This document shows positions 16,255-25,928 of a stretch of 64,000 nt of DNA, one piece after another. A program made the translations under genes and the position numbers. A model generated the notes under the pieces. The model was not told the origin of the DNA and ran no database searches. It saw nothing but the letters and a program-made list of their open reading frames with translations. Origin of the DNA: Psychrobacter urativorans (GTDB lineage: Bacteria > Pseudomonadota > Gammaproteobacteria > Pseudomonadales > Moraxellaceae); the NCBI RefSeq assembly GCF_904846695.1, contig NZ_CAJHBR010000006.1, positions 92,400 through 156,399 of the forward strand, given 5' to 3'. The first letter of the stretch is position 1. The number at the start of each line of letters is the position of its first letter.

Positions 16255-17424
16255 ATGAATGACGTTGTAAACAATAGCACTAGTCAAACCATTACTGACC
16301 AAACTACTAACCCTAGTAATTCAAAAGCAGCCGTTTGGCTCGCTGAAGGTCAATCTAGCCAACGTGATATGCTTGCCAGCTTACAAATATTGAAATCTCA
16401 TAGCCCTGTGCCATTCACTATCATTGCCTCACATCGTCATGATCGTCCCGAGATTTTTGAATATGCTGATGAGGTATATAGGGAGCCTACTATTACTGTG
16501 GCGGATGAAGAGATAGCATCTCAACCTTCGATTACTATCCCGCGCTGGCAGTTTGTGTTAGAAAATGCCAAGCGCAATAATGTCAAAGTGCTGCTCACTG
16601 GTCGTAATGGCATAGATTATGAGGCGCAGCGTGAAGCCTTTACAGCTGCAGGTATCAGACTGTTAACAGGTGCTACTAGCGTCGCAGCTTTGGCATCGAT
16701 AGAAGACAAGTTTGCTTTTATGCAGCAGTGTCATGCTAATGATATTCCAGTAGCAGCCGCTTGGCGCTTTGATAATACTGCTGAGCTAAAAGCTTTATTA
16801 ACGCTGCATGACCATCAGCCTTTATGTGTCAAACCTGTTATAGGTATCTTTGCCCAAGGGTTTTGGCGACTGGATACTGGTAAGAGCTGTGATGAGCCTT
16901 ATGATAGCTTTGAGCACCTTTATTTTACTGAAGAGAAGAAGATTAATACTGCGCAATTTATAGCCGCTTATGACAACAGTCAAATGATCAAAGAGCGTCC
17001 TATTCCGATGCTATTAATGCCTTATCTGTCAGGACAAGAATACTCTATCGATGTAGTCTGTGAATATGGCGAAGTGCTAGCTGCTGTAACCCGTTATAAA
17101 ACTGGCAAAATCCAACATATAGGCTATGAAGAATCAGTGATGGAAGTGGTTATTCCTTTGATCAAAGCTTTTGGCTGTGATGGTATCGTAAGTGTACAGA
17201 CTAAGGCTGATGATGAGGGCGTGCATCGTGTCCTCGAAATCAATAGTCGCCCTGCTGGGGGCATCAGTTATACTACTCATAGCGGTGTAGACTTAACCCA
17301 AATTGGTTTTGGTTATTGGCTTGGTTTAACCGCTAAGCCCAAGTTAGCAGACGTCATCAAGCTAATTAAGCCCTGCCAAGTGCGCTCGATCATGACTAGT
17401 GTCAAAATTGAGGCTGAGATCTAA
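16255..17424 (+). CDS. ATP-grasp ligase of the Ter-associated biosynthetic set
   Basis: A 389-residue ATP-grasp enzyme that should join a carboxylate to an amine or thiol through an acyl-phosphate. Visible ATP-grasp elements are the entry lysine in SIEDKFAF (K152), the second lysine in LCVKPVIG (K193), the acidic strand QEYSIDVVCEYG and the metal motif LEINSRPAGG (E329, N331 region). Its place opposite terA, together with PRTase, HAD, StiP and aldolase genes further along, matches the enzyme set predicted by Anantharaman, Iyer and Aravind (2012) to make a nucleoside-like product in Ter systems. The substrate is unknown. The first 25 residues are low-complexity and may not be essential. Confidence 0.85.
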   Translation: MNDVVNNSTSQTITDQTTNPSNSKAAVWLAEGQSSQRDMLASLQILKSHSPVPFTIIASHRHDRPEIFEYADEVYREPTITVADEEIASQPSITIPRWQFVLENAKRNNVKVLLTGRNGIDYEAQREAFTAAGIRLLTGATSVAALASIEDKFAFMQQCHANDIPVAAAWRFDNTAELKALLTLHDHQPLCVKPVIGIFAQGFWRLDTGKSCDEPYDSFEHLYFTEEKKINTAQFIAAYDNSQMIKERPIPMLLMPYLSGQEYSIDVVCEYGEVLAAVTRYKTGKIQHIGYEESVMEVVIPLIKAFGCDGIVSVQTKADDEGVHRVLEINSRPAGGISYTTHSGVDLTQIGFGYWLGLTAKPKLADVIKLIKPCQVRSIMTSVKIEAEI

Positions 17425-17717
17425 TGTTTTCAAAAAAATAAAGATTAAAATATAACGACTAAAAATATAGCAGCTATAACAGGAAAGGCACTTTTACTCT
17501 AGCTACTCCTAAATAAAAACAGGGCAGCTATTACCGCCTGCTACTGGTATAAATTTTGCTTGCATGCTGCGCTTGTAGAGATTGCACAAAATTCATCCCA
17601 GTAGCACCTTATTTGTTACTCTAATACTGTATAAGGGATTGACTATATATTCTTAAGATAGGCCGATTAAAGTTAACTTAGTTAAATTTTATCTTAGATA
17701 TTTTTTAACACTAACTT

Positions 17718-18905
17718 CTAACGCAACTCAGGAAAGCGTCTTAGCATAACCACCATAAGTAGGAGCGCCAAGCTTGCAATACCAGCTCCTACGAAACCTA
17801 CGCTAGACAATGAGATATAACTAACGGCATAGCCACCCAGTAGCGCCCCAGCCCCAATACCGAAGTTGATAACGCCCGAGAACATGGCCATCACCATATC
17901 TTGCGCATTGATATCAATCTCAATGACTTTGGTCTGAACAGTCAGCATTAATAGCATCATGGCTGTACCCCAAATCACGGTAACCATACTAAATAACCAT
18001 ATCGATTTGACTGACCATAACATCAATAACATAGACCCTAATATCAGTACTATAGAAACCAGCATCATCATGGGCGTGGATTTATCACTCCAACGACCAA
18101 ATATATAACTACCAATAAGGCCAGCACCACCAAATAGTAACAGTATAAAGGTGACTGAGTTTTCACTAAGAGAGCCGATCCGATTCATAAAGGGTTCGAT
18201 ATAGGAATAAGCGGCATAGTCAGCGCTAAAGGCTACAAAGCAAAAGATATATAACGAAACTAATAGTCGATTTTTAAGGAGTTCTGGTAGCTTTCTAAAA
18301 GAGCCATCAAACATACTAGGCAAGTTTGGCAGTAATTTTATTTGTAGAATAAATACCACAAAAGCAAGAATACCTATGCCCGCAAAAGTAGTACGCCAAC
18401 CAAACCATTGGCCTAATACTCGGCCTATAGGAACGCCCAACACTAGCGCTAAGGAAGTTCCTGTCGCTAGTATGCTAAGTGCCATAGCCCTCTTGCCTTC
18501 AGGTGCTACGCGCAAAGTTATAGCGGCAGTAATTGCCCAAAATATAGCGTGTGAAAACGCAATGCCAACTCGACTAATGAGCAGTACTTGGAAACTCCAA
18601 GCAAAAACAGACAGTACATGACTGGCGATAAATACTACAAATAGCGCCAATAGTAAGCGCTTACGCTCAAGCCTACTGGTCAACAGCATGAGCGGTAGCG
18701 ACATAGCAGCCACGACCCAAGCATAAAGGGTCAACATCAAACCTGTTTGGGCGGTAGTGATAGAAAAGTCTTTGGCAATGTCACTTAGTAAAGCTACCGG
18801 AACAAATTCTGTGGTATTGATGACGAACGCGCTGACACCCATTAACATAACACGAAGGTATTGGGTTCGAAGCGTCACTAAATCGGCTGTAACAGGGTTT
18901 GCCAT
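17718..18905 (-). CDS. MFS exporter, SotB/AraJ-like sugar efflux type
   Basis: A 395-residue major facilitator with 12 spans. The start LMGVSAFVINTTEFVPVALL and the AWVVAAMSLPLMLLTSRLERKRLLL motif-A region resemble E. coli SotB and related DHA1 sugar or drug efflux proteins. I chose the ATG at 18905 because AGG lies five bases upstream; a TTG four codons earlier is less likely. It interrupts the run of Ter-associated genes on the opposite strand and has no obvious link to them. The substrate is unknown. Confidence 0.85.
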   Translation of the reverse strand: MANPVTADLVTLRTQYLRVMLMGVSAFVINTTEFVPVALLSDIAKDFSITTAQTGLMLTLYAWVVAAMSLPLMLLTSRLERKRLLLALFVVFIASHVLSVFAWSFQVLLISRVGIAFSHAIFWAITAAITLRVAPEGKRAMALSILATGTSLALVLGVPIGRVLGQWFGWRTTFAGIGILAFVVFILQIKLLPNLPSMFDGSFRKLPELLKNRLLVSLYIFCFVAFSADYAAYSYIEPFMNRIGSLSENSVTFILLLFGGAGLIGSYIFGRWSDKSTPMMMLVSIVLILGSMLLMLWSVKSIWLFSMVTVIWGTAMMLLMLTVQTKVIEIDINAQDMVMAMFSGVINFGIGAGALLGGYAVSYISLSSVGFVGAGIASLALLLMVVMLRRFPELR

Positions 18906-19110
18906 AAGACCTACCAAAACATTATCTTTTAGAACATACTTGGCTTAATAATGGATATTATCAGCTAAGCACAACTAAGGTAGCATGGCAAAATAACAAA
19001 AATCTAGCAAGCATAGATAGCATTTATTTACTTTGTGGACACGGTTTATAATGCTACAGAGTAAAGCTGTTTTGTTAGCGTCACTAAAGTGAAGCCTATG
19101 TAGGTGTCAG

Positions 19111-19140
19111 TACGCCTAAATACGCCTAAATACGCCTAAG
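19111..19140. repeat. 10-base tandem repeat, three copies
   Basis: TACGCCTAAA, TACGCCTAAA, TACGCCTAAG in direct succession, ending 41 bases before the TerD-protease gene. The 10-base period is about one helical turn, which would suit a cooperative regulator, or it may be a slippage product. Confidence 0.8.
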
Positions 19141-19181
19141 TATGATAAACCACCCTACCGCAAAACTAGAAGAGACGTGCT

Positions 19182-20444
19182 ATGAGTACACAGACCTTAG
19201 TTTTAGGCGCCAATACGGTTATTGAGCAAGCGCAATGTTCAGTGAGTTTTTCTACCTCAGATCCGCTCAAATTTGGTCAGCAGCTTGGACTACTATTGCT
19301 ACCTCTAGACGAGAGTCGCAAGGCAGCTTGCAGTCCAGCTTATTTACATGAGCCTAAGGAGTGGGCAAAATTGGATAATGCTGATGAGCCAAAGGTTTGG
19401 CAGCTAGACTTACAGACACTCTTTAACACTCAGGGTATCCACTATTTACAGCTTATCGTCTATGCCTATTACGAACCTACGCTTAATTTACCGGCTGTTG
19501 AGCTAAATACCGTTAGCTTAGCGGTAAACAATGACACTATTCATTATGACTTTATTGCCAATGAGCGTCATGTCAAAGCCGCTATCATTTTAGAGATCTA
19601 TCAGCGCAATGGGCAGTTTAAATGTCGGGCATTGGGTGAGGCCTCCAGCCAAGGATTGGCAAGTCTAGAGCAACGTATTCAGATTAGTCTTGATATCCGC
19701 CCGCCAGATACTCATGCCCTGCTACAAGAAGCCCAACGCCAGCAGCAAGGACAGTCCAATAGCGATGAGCGACCGCCACGACAAGTAACCGCAGGTGAAA
19801 CTTGGACAGGTACTGCTTTTGCTATTGATCGCTATCATCTACTCACTTGTTACCATGTGATTGAGTCCGCAGCTTTGATCGCTATCCGCCAGCAAGGCTA
19901 TCCTGATCGTGAGGCACAAGTAGTGCTCAGCGACATCGGTAGCGACTCAGCGATTATAAAAGTTAGTGAGCCACTACCCAGTTATCTAACGTTAGCGCAG
20001 CAATGCGATGATCTATTAGGTGAGACTATTACTACTTTGGGCTTTCCCTTATCTGGAGTGAGCAGTCAACTACAAGTTACTCAAGGTTGTGTCTCAGGAC
20101 TGACGGGTTTTGGCAATGATATCCGCTATATGCAATTTACTGCCCCGATTCAACCTGGCTCTAGTGGCAGCCCCCTATTATTACCTACTGGGGAGGTGCT
20201 AGGCATGGTTACGTCAAGTTTAAACTATGAGCACGCACAAAATATGAATTACGCGGTGAAATTTCAGTTATTATCTGCGCTGTTAAGCAGTGCCGGTATC
20301 AGCCTAACGGCTTTAACCGATGATACGGTTAACGCTTTAGCCAACCACTCACTCTCTTCTATGGCCAGCCATATACCACTAACCACACCGCAGCTAAGTA
20401 AGCAAAGCCGGGGTGCGCTATGGTTGGTAGGTTGTGAGGGATAA
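19182..20444 (+). CDS. TerD-like domain fused to a trypsin-like serine protease
   Basis: A 420-residue two-part protein. Residues 1-165 follow a TerD/TerA-like pattern (LVLGANTVIEQAQCSVSF at the start, KAAIILEIYQRNGQFKCRALGEASSQGL at its end) but lack the [13 protein letters not shown] loop. A polar, glutamine-rich linker (175-200) leads to a chymotrypsin-fold protease: H225 in TCYHVIE, D255 in SDSAIIKV and S328 in PGSSGSP form a complete catalytic triad. There is no signal peptide, so it should be cytoplasmic. It sits between Ter genes. The TerD-like part may bring the protease to Ter complexes or sense a signal; this is inference. Confidence 0.88.
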   Translation: MSTQTLVLGANTVIEQAQCSVSFSTSDPLKFGQQLGLLLLPLDESRKAACSPAYLHEPKEWAKLDNADEPKVWQLDLQTLFNTQGIHYLQLIVYAYYEPTLNLPAVELNTVSLAVNNDTIHYDFIANERHVKAAIILEIYQRNGQFKCRALGEASSQGLASLEQRIQISLDIRPPDTHALLQEAQRQQQGQSNSDERPPRQVTAGETWTGTAFAIDRYHLLTCYHVIESAALIAIRQQGYPDREAQVVLSDIGSDSAIIKVSEPLPSYLTLAQQCDDLLGETITTLGFPLSGVSSQLQVTQGCVSGLTGFGNDIRYMQFTAPIQPGSSGSPLLLPTGEVLGMVTSSLNYEHAQNMNYAVKFQLLSALLSSAGISLTALTDDTVNALANHSLSSMASHIPLTTPQLSKQSRGALWLVGCEG

Positions 20445-20497
20445 TTTTTTAATAGGATGCAAACAGCTACTGATAAGCGCTGCACTAAGGAAGATAA

Positions 20498-20641
20498 ATG
20501 TCCGTTGAGTTCGATAATATTGCATTACTTATCGATGCCAACGCTACTTCTGCCAGCAGTATAAAGCAAGTATTACCACTAAAAAGGGGACTAGTAGCTT
20601 TGGCTATTAGTCCCCTTTTATTAAGTCAGGTTGCTCAGTAG
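20498..20641 (+). pseudogene. 5' fragment of a NYN-domain (LabA-like) ribonuclease gene
   Basis: A 47-codon frame with its own ribosome site (AAGGA). Its first 26 residues (SVEFDNIALLIDANATSASS and on) match the opening of NYN-domain proteins, including the first catalytic aspartate in LLIDA. The frame then runs straight into a terminator stem, and the remaining 150 or more residues of a NYN domain are missing. This looks like a deletion remnant. A genuine short peptide cannot be excluded. NYN nucleases are often found near stress and Ter-type genes. Confidence 0.6.
20582..20619 (+). terminator. rho-independent terminator after the TerD-protease/NYN remnant
   Basis: AAAAGGGGACTA-GTAGC pairs with GCTAT-TAGTCCCCTTTT around a TTTG loop: 17 pairs, one of them G-U. 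The flanking A-run and T-run allow use from both strands. Confidence 0.9.
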
Positions 20642-20720
20642 TATCTATCCTTAAAAGCCTTGACTACTGCCCTTAACTAGCTAAATCTTAACTGTATAAA
20701 TATTAACTATCTACAACATG

Positions 20721-21986
20721 CTATAAAGCTGGTGGTGTACCTTCAGCATTAGAAACCACAGCATCAATTTGTATTAAAGCATCCATTGGAATGGCGGACA
20801 CACCGATGACTGTTCTCGCAGGCAAATCACTGTTAAAGAACGGAGTATAGATATCATTTACTGCATCGATATCAGCAATGTTCTTAAGCTGGATATTGAC
20901 TTTAACCACATCATCCATAACATGATCAATGCTTTGTAATATTGCTTTGATATTCTCTAAGCACTGCGTTGCCTGAGCCGTCACATCGCCTGTAATCATT
21001 TTACCTGATTCAGCACTGATAGGAAGTTGAGCTGAGATATTATTATAGTGAGAAAAAGCGACGGTTTGTGTGGCTACTGAACTCTTTGGAGCATTAGTAG
21101 TATTATTAGCTTTTATGACGATACCATGTCTATCTTCAACTTCTTGCGGAGGCGTCCCATCACCATGCGACACCACCGCATCAATCTGTACTAGCGCCTG
21201 CATCGGTAACGCAGTGGCCGCACTAACCGTGCGTGCTGGCCAGTAACCAACAGTTCTAGCAATAGCCGAATCTGGGAAGAAGGTGCTGTAGACTTCATTT
21301 ACAGCGTCAGTATTTGTCAGGTCCGTCAAAAAGATATTTACTTTTACAATATCATCAATGGGCACATCGATGCTCTGTAAAATAGCCTTAATGTTTTTTA
21401 AGCATTGAGCGGTCTGCTGTTTTACATCGCCGCTAACTAAGCTGCCGGTCTTAGGATCAATTGGCAATTGCGCTGAAATATTATTATAGTGAGAAAAAGC
21501 GACGGTTTGCGTAGAGACGCTAGTTTTTGGCGCATTATCCGTGTTGTTGGTCACTTTTACTAAATCACAAGGTGCTTGTGGCTGAGTCCCTTCACCGTTT
21601 GAGATGACGGCATCTATTTGTATCAAGGCCTTATCCATAGGAAGCGCTGCTACTGCTAGCACGGTACGTGTTGGCAGATAGCTTTGGAAAAAAGTAGCAT
21701 AAACAGCATCTACAGCGGCAATATCAGTAATATCTTTTAGAAATATAGTGATCTTAACCACGTCATCCATAACATGACCAATACTCTCAACGATGGCCTT
21801 AATATTGTCTAGGCACTGGGTTGTCTGTGCGCTAATATCGCCGGCGACTACGGCCTTGGTTTGTGGATCAACAGGTAGTTGGCCAGAGAGATGGTTATAA
21901 TGGGAAAACGCAACGGTTTGCGTTGATAATGGGCATTTTGCGACACTGTCCGTGTTTCTTGATGCTTTTATAATGATATTATTCAT
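20721..21986 (-). CDS. triple RidA (YjgF/YER057c/UK114) domain protein
   Basis: A 421-residue protein made of three tandem RidA domains (about 1-135, 143-282 and 288-421), each starting with the repeated STQTVAFSHYN motif. RidA enzymes hydrolyse reactive enamine/imine intermediates and normally form trimers of single domains. The catalytic arginine is present in each unit: R107 (PTRTV), R252 (PARTV) and R391 (PARTV). Domain 2 has about nine extra residues, with ARTV appearing twice (243-246 and 251-254). A single chain could fold as a covalent trimer. It is transcribed alone, divergent from the PRTase gene. Confidence 0.9.
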   Translation of the reverse strand: MNNIIIKASRNTDSVAKCPLSTQTVAFSHYNHLSGQLPVDPQTKAVVAGDISAQTTQCLDNIKAIVESIGHVMDDVVKITIFLKDITDIAAVDAVYATFFQSYLPTRTVLAVAALPMDKALIQIDAVISNGEGTQPQAPCDLVKVTNNTDNAPKTSVSTQTVAFSHYNNISAQLPIDPKTGSLVSGDVKQQTAQCLKNIKAILQSIDVPIDDIVKVNIFLTDLTNTDAVNEVYSTFFPDSAIARTVGYWPARTVSAATALPMQALVQIDAVVSHGDGTPPQEVEDRHGIVIKANNTTNAPKSSVATQTVAFSHYNNISAQLPISAESGKMITGDVTAQATQCLENIKAILQSIDHVMDDVVKVNIQLKNIADIDAVNDIYTPFFNSDLPARTVIGVSAIPMDALIQIDAVVSNAEGTPPAL

Positions 21987-22293
21987 GGGTAAATAGATCC
22001 TATTTGGTATGTATTTTTATAGAGCTATTGGTTTAAGGGTATTTTCCCTAGCAAAAGCAGAGCGAGATAATTATAGTTAGGAACAGCAGTGATAGTGTAC
22101 AACTGTACCATAGGAATAACTGCTGCACCTACAAATAAACTTCGTTTAAGACAACTAAAATAAAGATTAAAAAAAGCCATTTAATTTTTCAAATAAAAAC
22201 CCGCTAAGCCCAAATATGTAAGGCTAAGGGTATAATGTACTAGATATCATAAAAATTATTTATAGAATTTATAAAATAGGAAATATATAGGCG

Positions 22294-23592
22294 ATGATTG
22301 AAAACGGTGCTAAATCTATTAATGTTCACAAACGTAATATCGTTCTACCCCGTGGTGAGCTGGCGCTAAGCTATCAGATAAATGCGGCTATTAAACGTGC
22401 CGGTGCTGGCGAGCAGCCTTATCAATTAGAAGACTTATTAGACTTTGCCCAGCGTATTAATCCTAAGCGTGCATTTCTTTTTGTCTCAAAAGTCTTAGGA
22501 CGTCATATCCCAGTGGCGCCGAGTGTTATGCGTACCTCCTTTACTGATTTGGCCAATTTGGTCCCTGATGAGTTAGCTGAACCTATCCTAGTGATTGGTA
22601 TGGCAGAGACAGCAGTTGGGCTATCCGCTGGCGTTCATCAAGCGTTGCAAACACGCTATCCCAATGCGTTATTGCTTAACTCTACTCGCCATGCCCAGCA
22701 CGATGATGGTAATGATAGTAATAACGACAATGTTTTATTGACCACTTTTAGCGAAGACCATAGTCATGCCAGTCAGCACCTGATTTATCAAAGTGCTGAT
22801 AAGGTGACTCAGGCCCAGCTGCTAGCAACCAAGACCCTTATTATGGTCGATGATGAAGCCTCAACAGGCAATACTTGCGTCAATGTGGTCAGCGCATTAC
22901 GGGCAGCAGGATTAACCCAACTACAGCAAGTACATCTTACAACCTTGGTTGACTGGTCGCTAAATCAGCATCAAGCCGATACTGACGATAGCGTTGCCAG
23001 CCGCTTAGCAAATATCGACTTTTATCGGCATCATCTGCTATCTGGCGCTTGGCAATGGACGGATGCCCCTAATCCTGAGCCTATAATGATGCCATCAGTT
23101 GATACCACAGAAGCAGGTAGTAATGCTTTAGGTGATACGGGCAATTGGGGACGTTTCCCCACCTTAACTAGCACCGATGGCTTCGATAGTTACTTGGCAA
23201 ATTTTCAACAAGCAGTTAGGGTCTTTAATCAGCAAAGACAGCTTGATGACGCCTACTTGCCTACAAGAATTCTAGTATTGGGCAGTAATGAATTTGTATG
23301 GTTACCGTTTTTATTGGCCGAATGGCTTGAGAAAAACAGCAATATCGATAATGTAATTAATCATCCTGAGATTAAATTTAGCGCCTTAACCCGCTCGCCA
23401 ATTGCGCTAGGGGGCGGTATTAGCACGAGGTTAAGCTTTACCGATAATTATGGTTTAGGCATGACTAACTTTGTTTATAACGTCAACCCTGCTGACTGGG
23501 ACTTGATCGTATTGTGTGTAGAAACCTCGTCTGAGAGTGTTGATTCGCTGTGGCATGGTTTGGATAATGTGCTGATAGTAAGTCCTAGCTAG
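22294..23592 (+). CDS. PRTase_2-TRSP phosphoribosyltransferase of the Ter system
   Basis: A 432-residue two-domain protein. The N-terminal orotate-PRTase-like domain has the LNSTR motif (128-132) and the PRPP-binding loop MVDDEASTG (184-192). The C-terminal TRSP domain contains the naming motif in FSALTRSPIA (366-369) and VLGSNEFVWLPFLLAEWL before it. This domain pairing is specific to Ter-associated biosynthesis, where it is predicted to transfer or remove a ribosyl-phosphate group when a nucleoside-like metabolite is built. It stands alone here, upstream of an unrelated ABC operon. Confidence 0.9.
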   Translation: MIENGAKSINVHKRNIVLPRGELALSYQINAAIKRAGAGEQPYQLEDLLDFAQRINPKRAFLFVSKVLGRHIPVAPSVMRTSFTDLANLVPDELAEPILVIGMAETAVGLSAGVHQALQTRYPNALLLNSTRHAQHDDGNDSNNDNVLLTTFSEDHSHASQHLIYQSADKVTQAQLLATKTLIMVDDEASTGNTCVNVVSALRAAGLTQLQQVHLTTLVDWSLNQHQADTDDSVASRLANIDFYRHHLLSGAWQWTDAPNPEPIMMPSVDTTEAGSNALGDTGNWGRFPTLTSTDGFDSYLANFQQAVRVFNQQRQLDDAYLPTRILVLGSNEFVWLPFLLAEWLEKNSNIDNVINHPEIKFSALTRSPIALGGGISTRLSFTDNYGLGMTNFVYNVNPADWDLIVLCVETSSESVDSLWHGLDNVLIVSPS

Positions 23593-24072
23593 AGTCTCGT
23601 TTAAGATAGATATTGGTCTTGATAGTTACTGATAATGGGTTTATAGCACTAATAATAGCGTGTTTAGATTGTGTAATAGTACTGCTAAAACAGAGTTTAG
23701 TTTTATAGGTATCTGATTTTAAGGCGCTTAATTGTAAAAATCATAATAAAAAAGATGCTTATAGCATAAAAAAATTCATATTTACGTTATAGACATCTTG
23801 CTTAACCTTACCTTTACATATATATTCTGTCTATTCATTTGCTCATTCAGCGCCACCCTCTCAATTATTTGAAAACCAAAGATTTGAGATTGCAGTTGTT
23901 AGATCATTTCCAGCTTTAGCTAATTAATGATGACCTAACATAACGTGAATGAGTAAATACTTTAAAAGGAATTAAGGGTTTATCAATTATATGACGATAT
24001 CAGTGGCGCATAGTGTCACTGTCGTCTTATTAATTGGTAATTATCTGATGGTTTATACAGGATGTTATCACA
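23593..24072. other. 480-base gap before the oligopeptide ABC operon
   Basis: AT-rich and without a gene. A hairpin with arms GACG-CAGTG and CACTG-CGTC (23993-24026) lies about 47 bases before the dppA-like start and could be an mRNA leader structure. No riboswitch class was recognised. Confidence 0.4.
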
Positions 24073-25716
24073 ATGCAAATCCCATTTTTCAAGCTTACCT
24101 TATTAGCAGCCCTAACCTTAGGCATCAGTGCCTGTAGCGGCGACAATAAAACCACCGACAAAACAGCAGATGCTGGCAGCGATGCCAAAGCAGCTAAGAC
24201 CCTAATTTATTGTTCAGAAGGTAGCCCTGCCGGCTTTGACCCTGCTCAATATACGGCAGGTACTGACTTTGATGCCAGTTCTTACCCTATCTTTAACGGT
24301 ATCGTCCAGTTCAAACGTGGCGAAACCGAAATTGAGCCAGGCTTAGCAGAAAGCTGGGAAATCAGCGAAGATGGCAAGACTTATACCCTCAATCTACGTA
24401 AAGGCGTCAAGTTCGGCAAGACTGATTACTTCACGCCAAAGCGTGACTTCAACGCTGATGACGTTATCTTTACTATCGAACGTATGATTGATACTGACTT
24501 TGCCTTTAACAAAGACTATCCGGCTGAATTCCCTTACTCAGTAGATATGGGTTTGCCTGAGATCATCGATAAAGTAGAAAAAGTTGATGATTATACGGTC
24601 AAAATTACGCTGAACGAGACCAATGCGCCCTTCTTACAAAACCTAGCCATGCCGTTTGCCTATGTGCATTCTGCAGAGTACGCTAAGCAATTACAGGATG
24701 CTGGTAAAGCCGCTGACCTAAACACTAAGCCGGTCGGTACTGGGCCGTTTGTCTTTACTTCCTATCAAAAAGACGCACAGATTCGCTATAGCAAAAACCC
24801 TGACTACTGGAACAAAGACGATATCCATATCGATAACTTAGTCTTTGTCATCACCAAAGACTCTGCGGTTCGTGCGCAAAAAATACAAGCGGGCGAATGT
24901 AATGTCTCAGCTTATGCCAACCCCTCTGAAGTGGACTCTGCTAAAAAATCCGGCAAAGCAAACGTTTTAGATGAGGCTGGCTTTAACGTCGGTTACTTAG
25001 GCTATAACACTGAAAAACCAGAACTTAAAGATGTGAATGTTCGCCGTGCGCTCGATATGGCGATTAATAAAGACGCTATTATCGATGCGGTCTATCAAGG
25101 TTCTGGTATCAAAGCCACTAACCCAATGCCGCCAACGCAGTGGGGCTATAATAAAGACATCAAAGATGCGCCTTACGATGTCGAAAAAGCTAAGGCACTA
25201 TTGGCCGAAGCTGGTGCAAAAAACTTAGAAATCGACTTATGGTATATGCCAGTGCAGCGCCCTTATAACCCTAATGCCAAGCTGATGGCAGAGATGATTC
25301 AGGCTGATTGGGCCAAAGTAGGCGTGAAAGCCAAGCTGGTGACGTATGAATGGGGCGAGTATCTAAAACGTGCTGCCAAAGGCGAGCCTGAGGCTATTCT
25401 AGCGGGTTGGACTGGCGATAATGGGGATCCTGATAACTGGTTAGGTGTCTTATTATCTTGTGATGCGGTTGGTGGTAATAACTACTCACGCTGGTGTAAT
25501 AAAGACTTTGATAAGCTGGTGACCGATGCACGTGCCATTACCAACCAAGATGAGCGTATTGCCAATTATACGCAAGCTCAGGTTATCTTTAAAGATCAAT
25601 TGCCTTGGACCACAGTTGCTAACTCAGTGGTGACGGTATTAACCACCCCTAACGTTAAAGACTACAAAATCAGCCCACTCGGCTCAATTCGCTTTGATGG
25701 CGTTGATATTGAATAA
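24073..25716 (+). CDS. peptide ABC transporter substrate-binding lipoprotein (family 5, DppA-like)
   Basis: A 547-residue periplasmic binding protein with a lipoprotein signal peptide (lipobox ISA-C21). The family 5 body shows GSPAGFDPAQYTAG, ESWEISEDGKTYTLNLRKGV and RRALDMAINKDAI, and the length matches DppA and SapA. It should capture di- or oligopeptides for the permeases and ATPases encoded after it. A 210-base gap separates it from the first permease. The acidic, lysine-rich segment after the lipid anchor is a typical spacer. Confidence 0.92.
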   Translation: MQIPFFKLTLLAALTLGISACSGDNKTTDKTADAGSDAKAAKTLIYCSEGSPAGFDPAQYTAGTDFDASSYPIFNGIVQFKRGETEIEPGLAESWEISEDGKTYTLNLRKGVKFGKTDYFTPKRDFNADDVIFTIERMIDTDFAFNKDYPAEFPYSVDMGLPEIIDKVEKVDDYTVKITLNETNAPFLQNLAMPFAYVHSAEYAKQLQDAGKAADLNTKPVGTGPFVFTSYQKDAQIRYSKNPDYWNKDDIHIDNLVFVITKDSAVRAQKIQAGECNVSAYANPSEVDSAKKSGKANVLDEAGFNVGYLGYNTEKPELKDVNVRRALDMAINKDAIIDAVYQGSGIKATNPMPPTQWGYNKDIKDAPYDVEKAKALLAEAGAKNLEIDLWYMPVQRPYNPNAKLMAEMIQADWAKVGVKAKLVTYEWGEYLKRAAKGEPEAILAGWTGDNGDPDNWLGVLLSCDAVGGNNYSRWCNKDFDKLVTDARAITNQDERIANYTQAQVIFKDQLPWTTVANSVVTVLTTPNVKDYKISPLGSIRFDGVDIE

Positions 25717-25928
25717 AGGTAGTAAATAGCCTTAGTTAATACTAGCGCTGCATTCAGTACTAGTATTAGCTTCAATACCAATACCTAATAAACTTTAGTG
25801 CCGCCTTTTACTTGATAGTTATTGCTTTATATACGTTTGTGGCTGGTTCAGAGATTCTGTTCCAGCCACCTTTGTCTGAGCTTGAGCTATATTTGCTAAA
25901 AGCCACTTTTATAAAAACGAGCCGAGCT

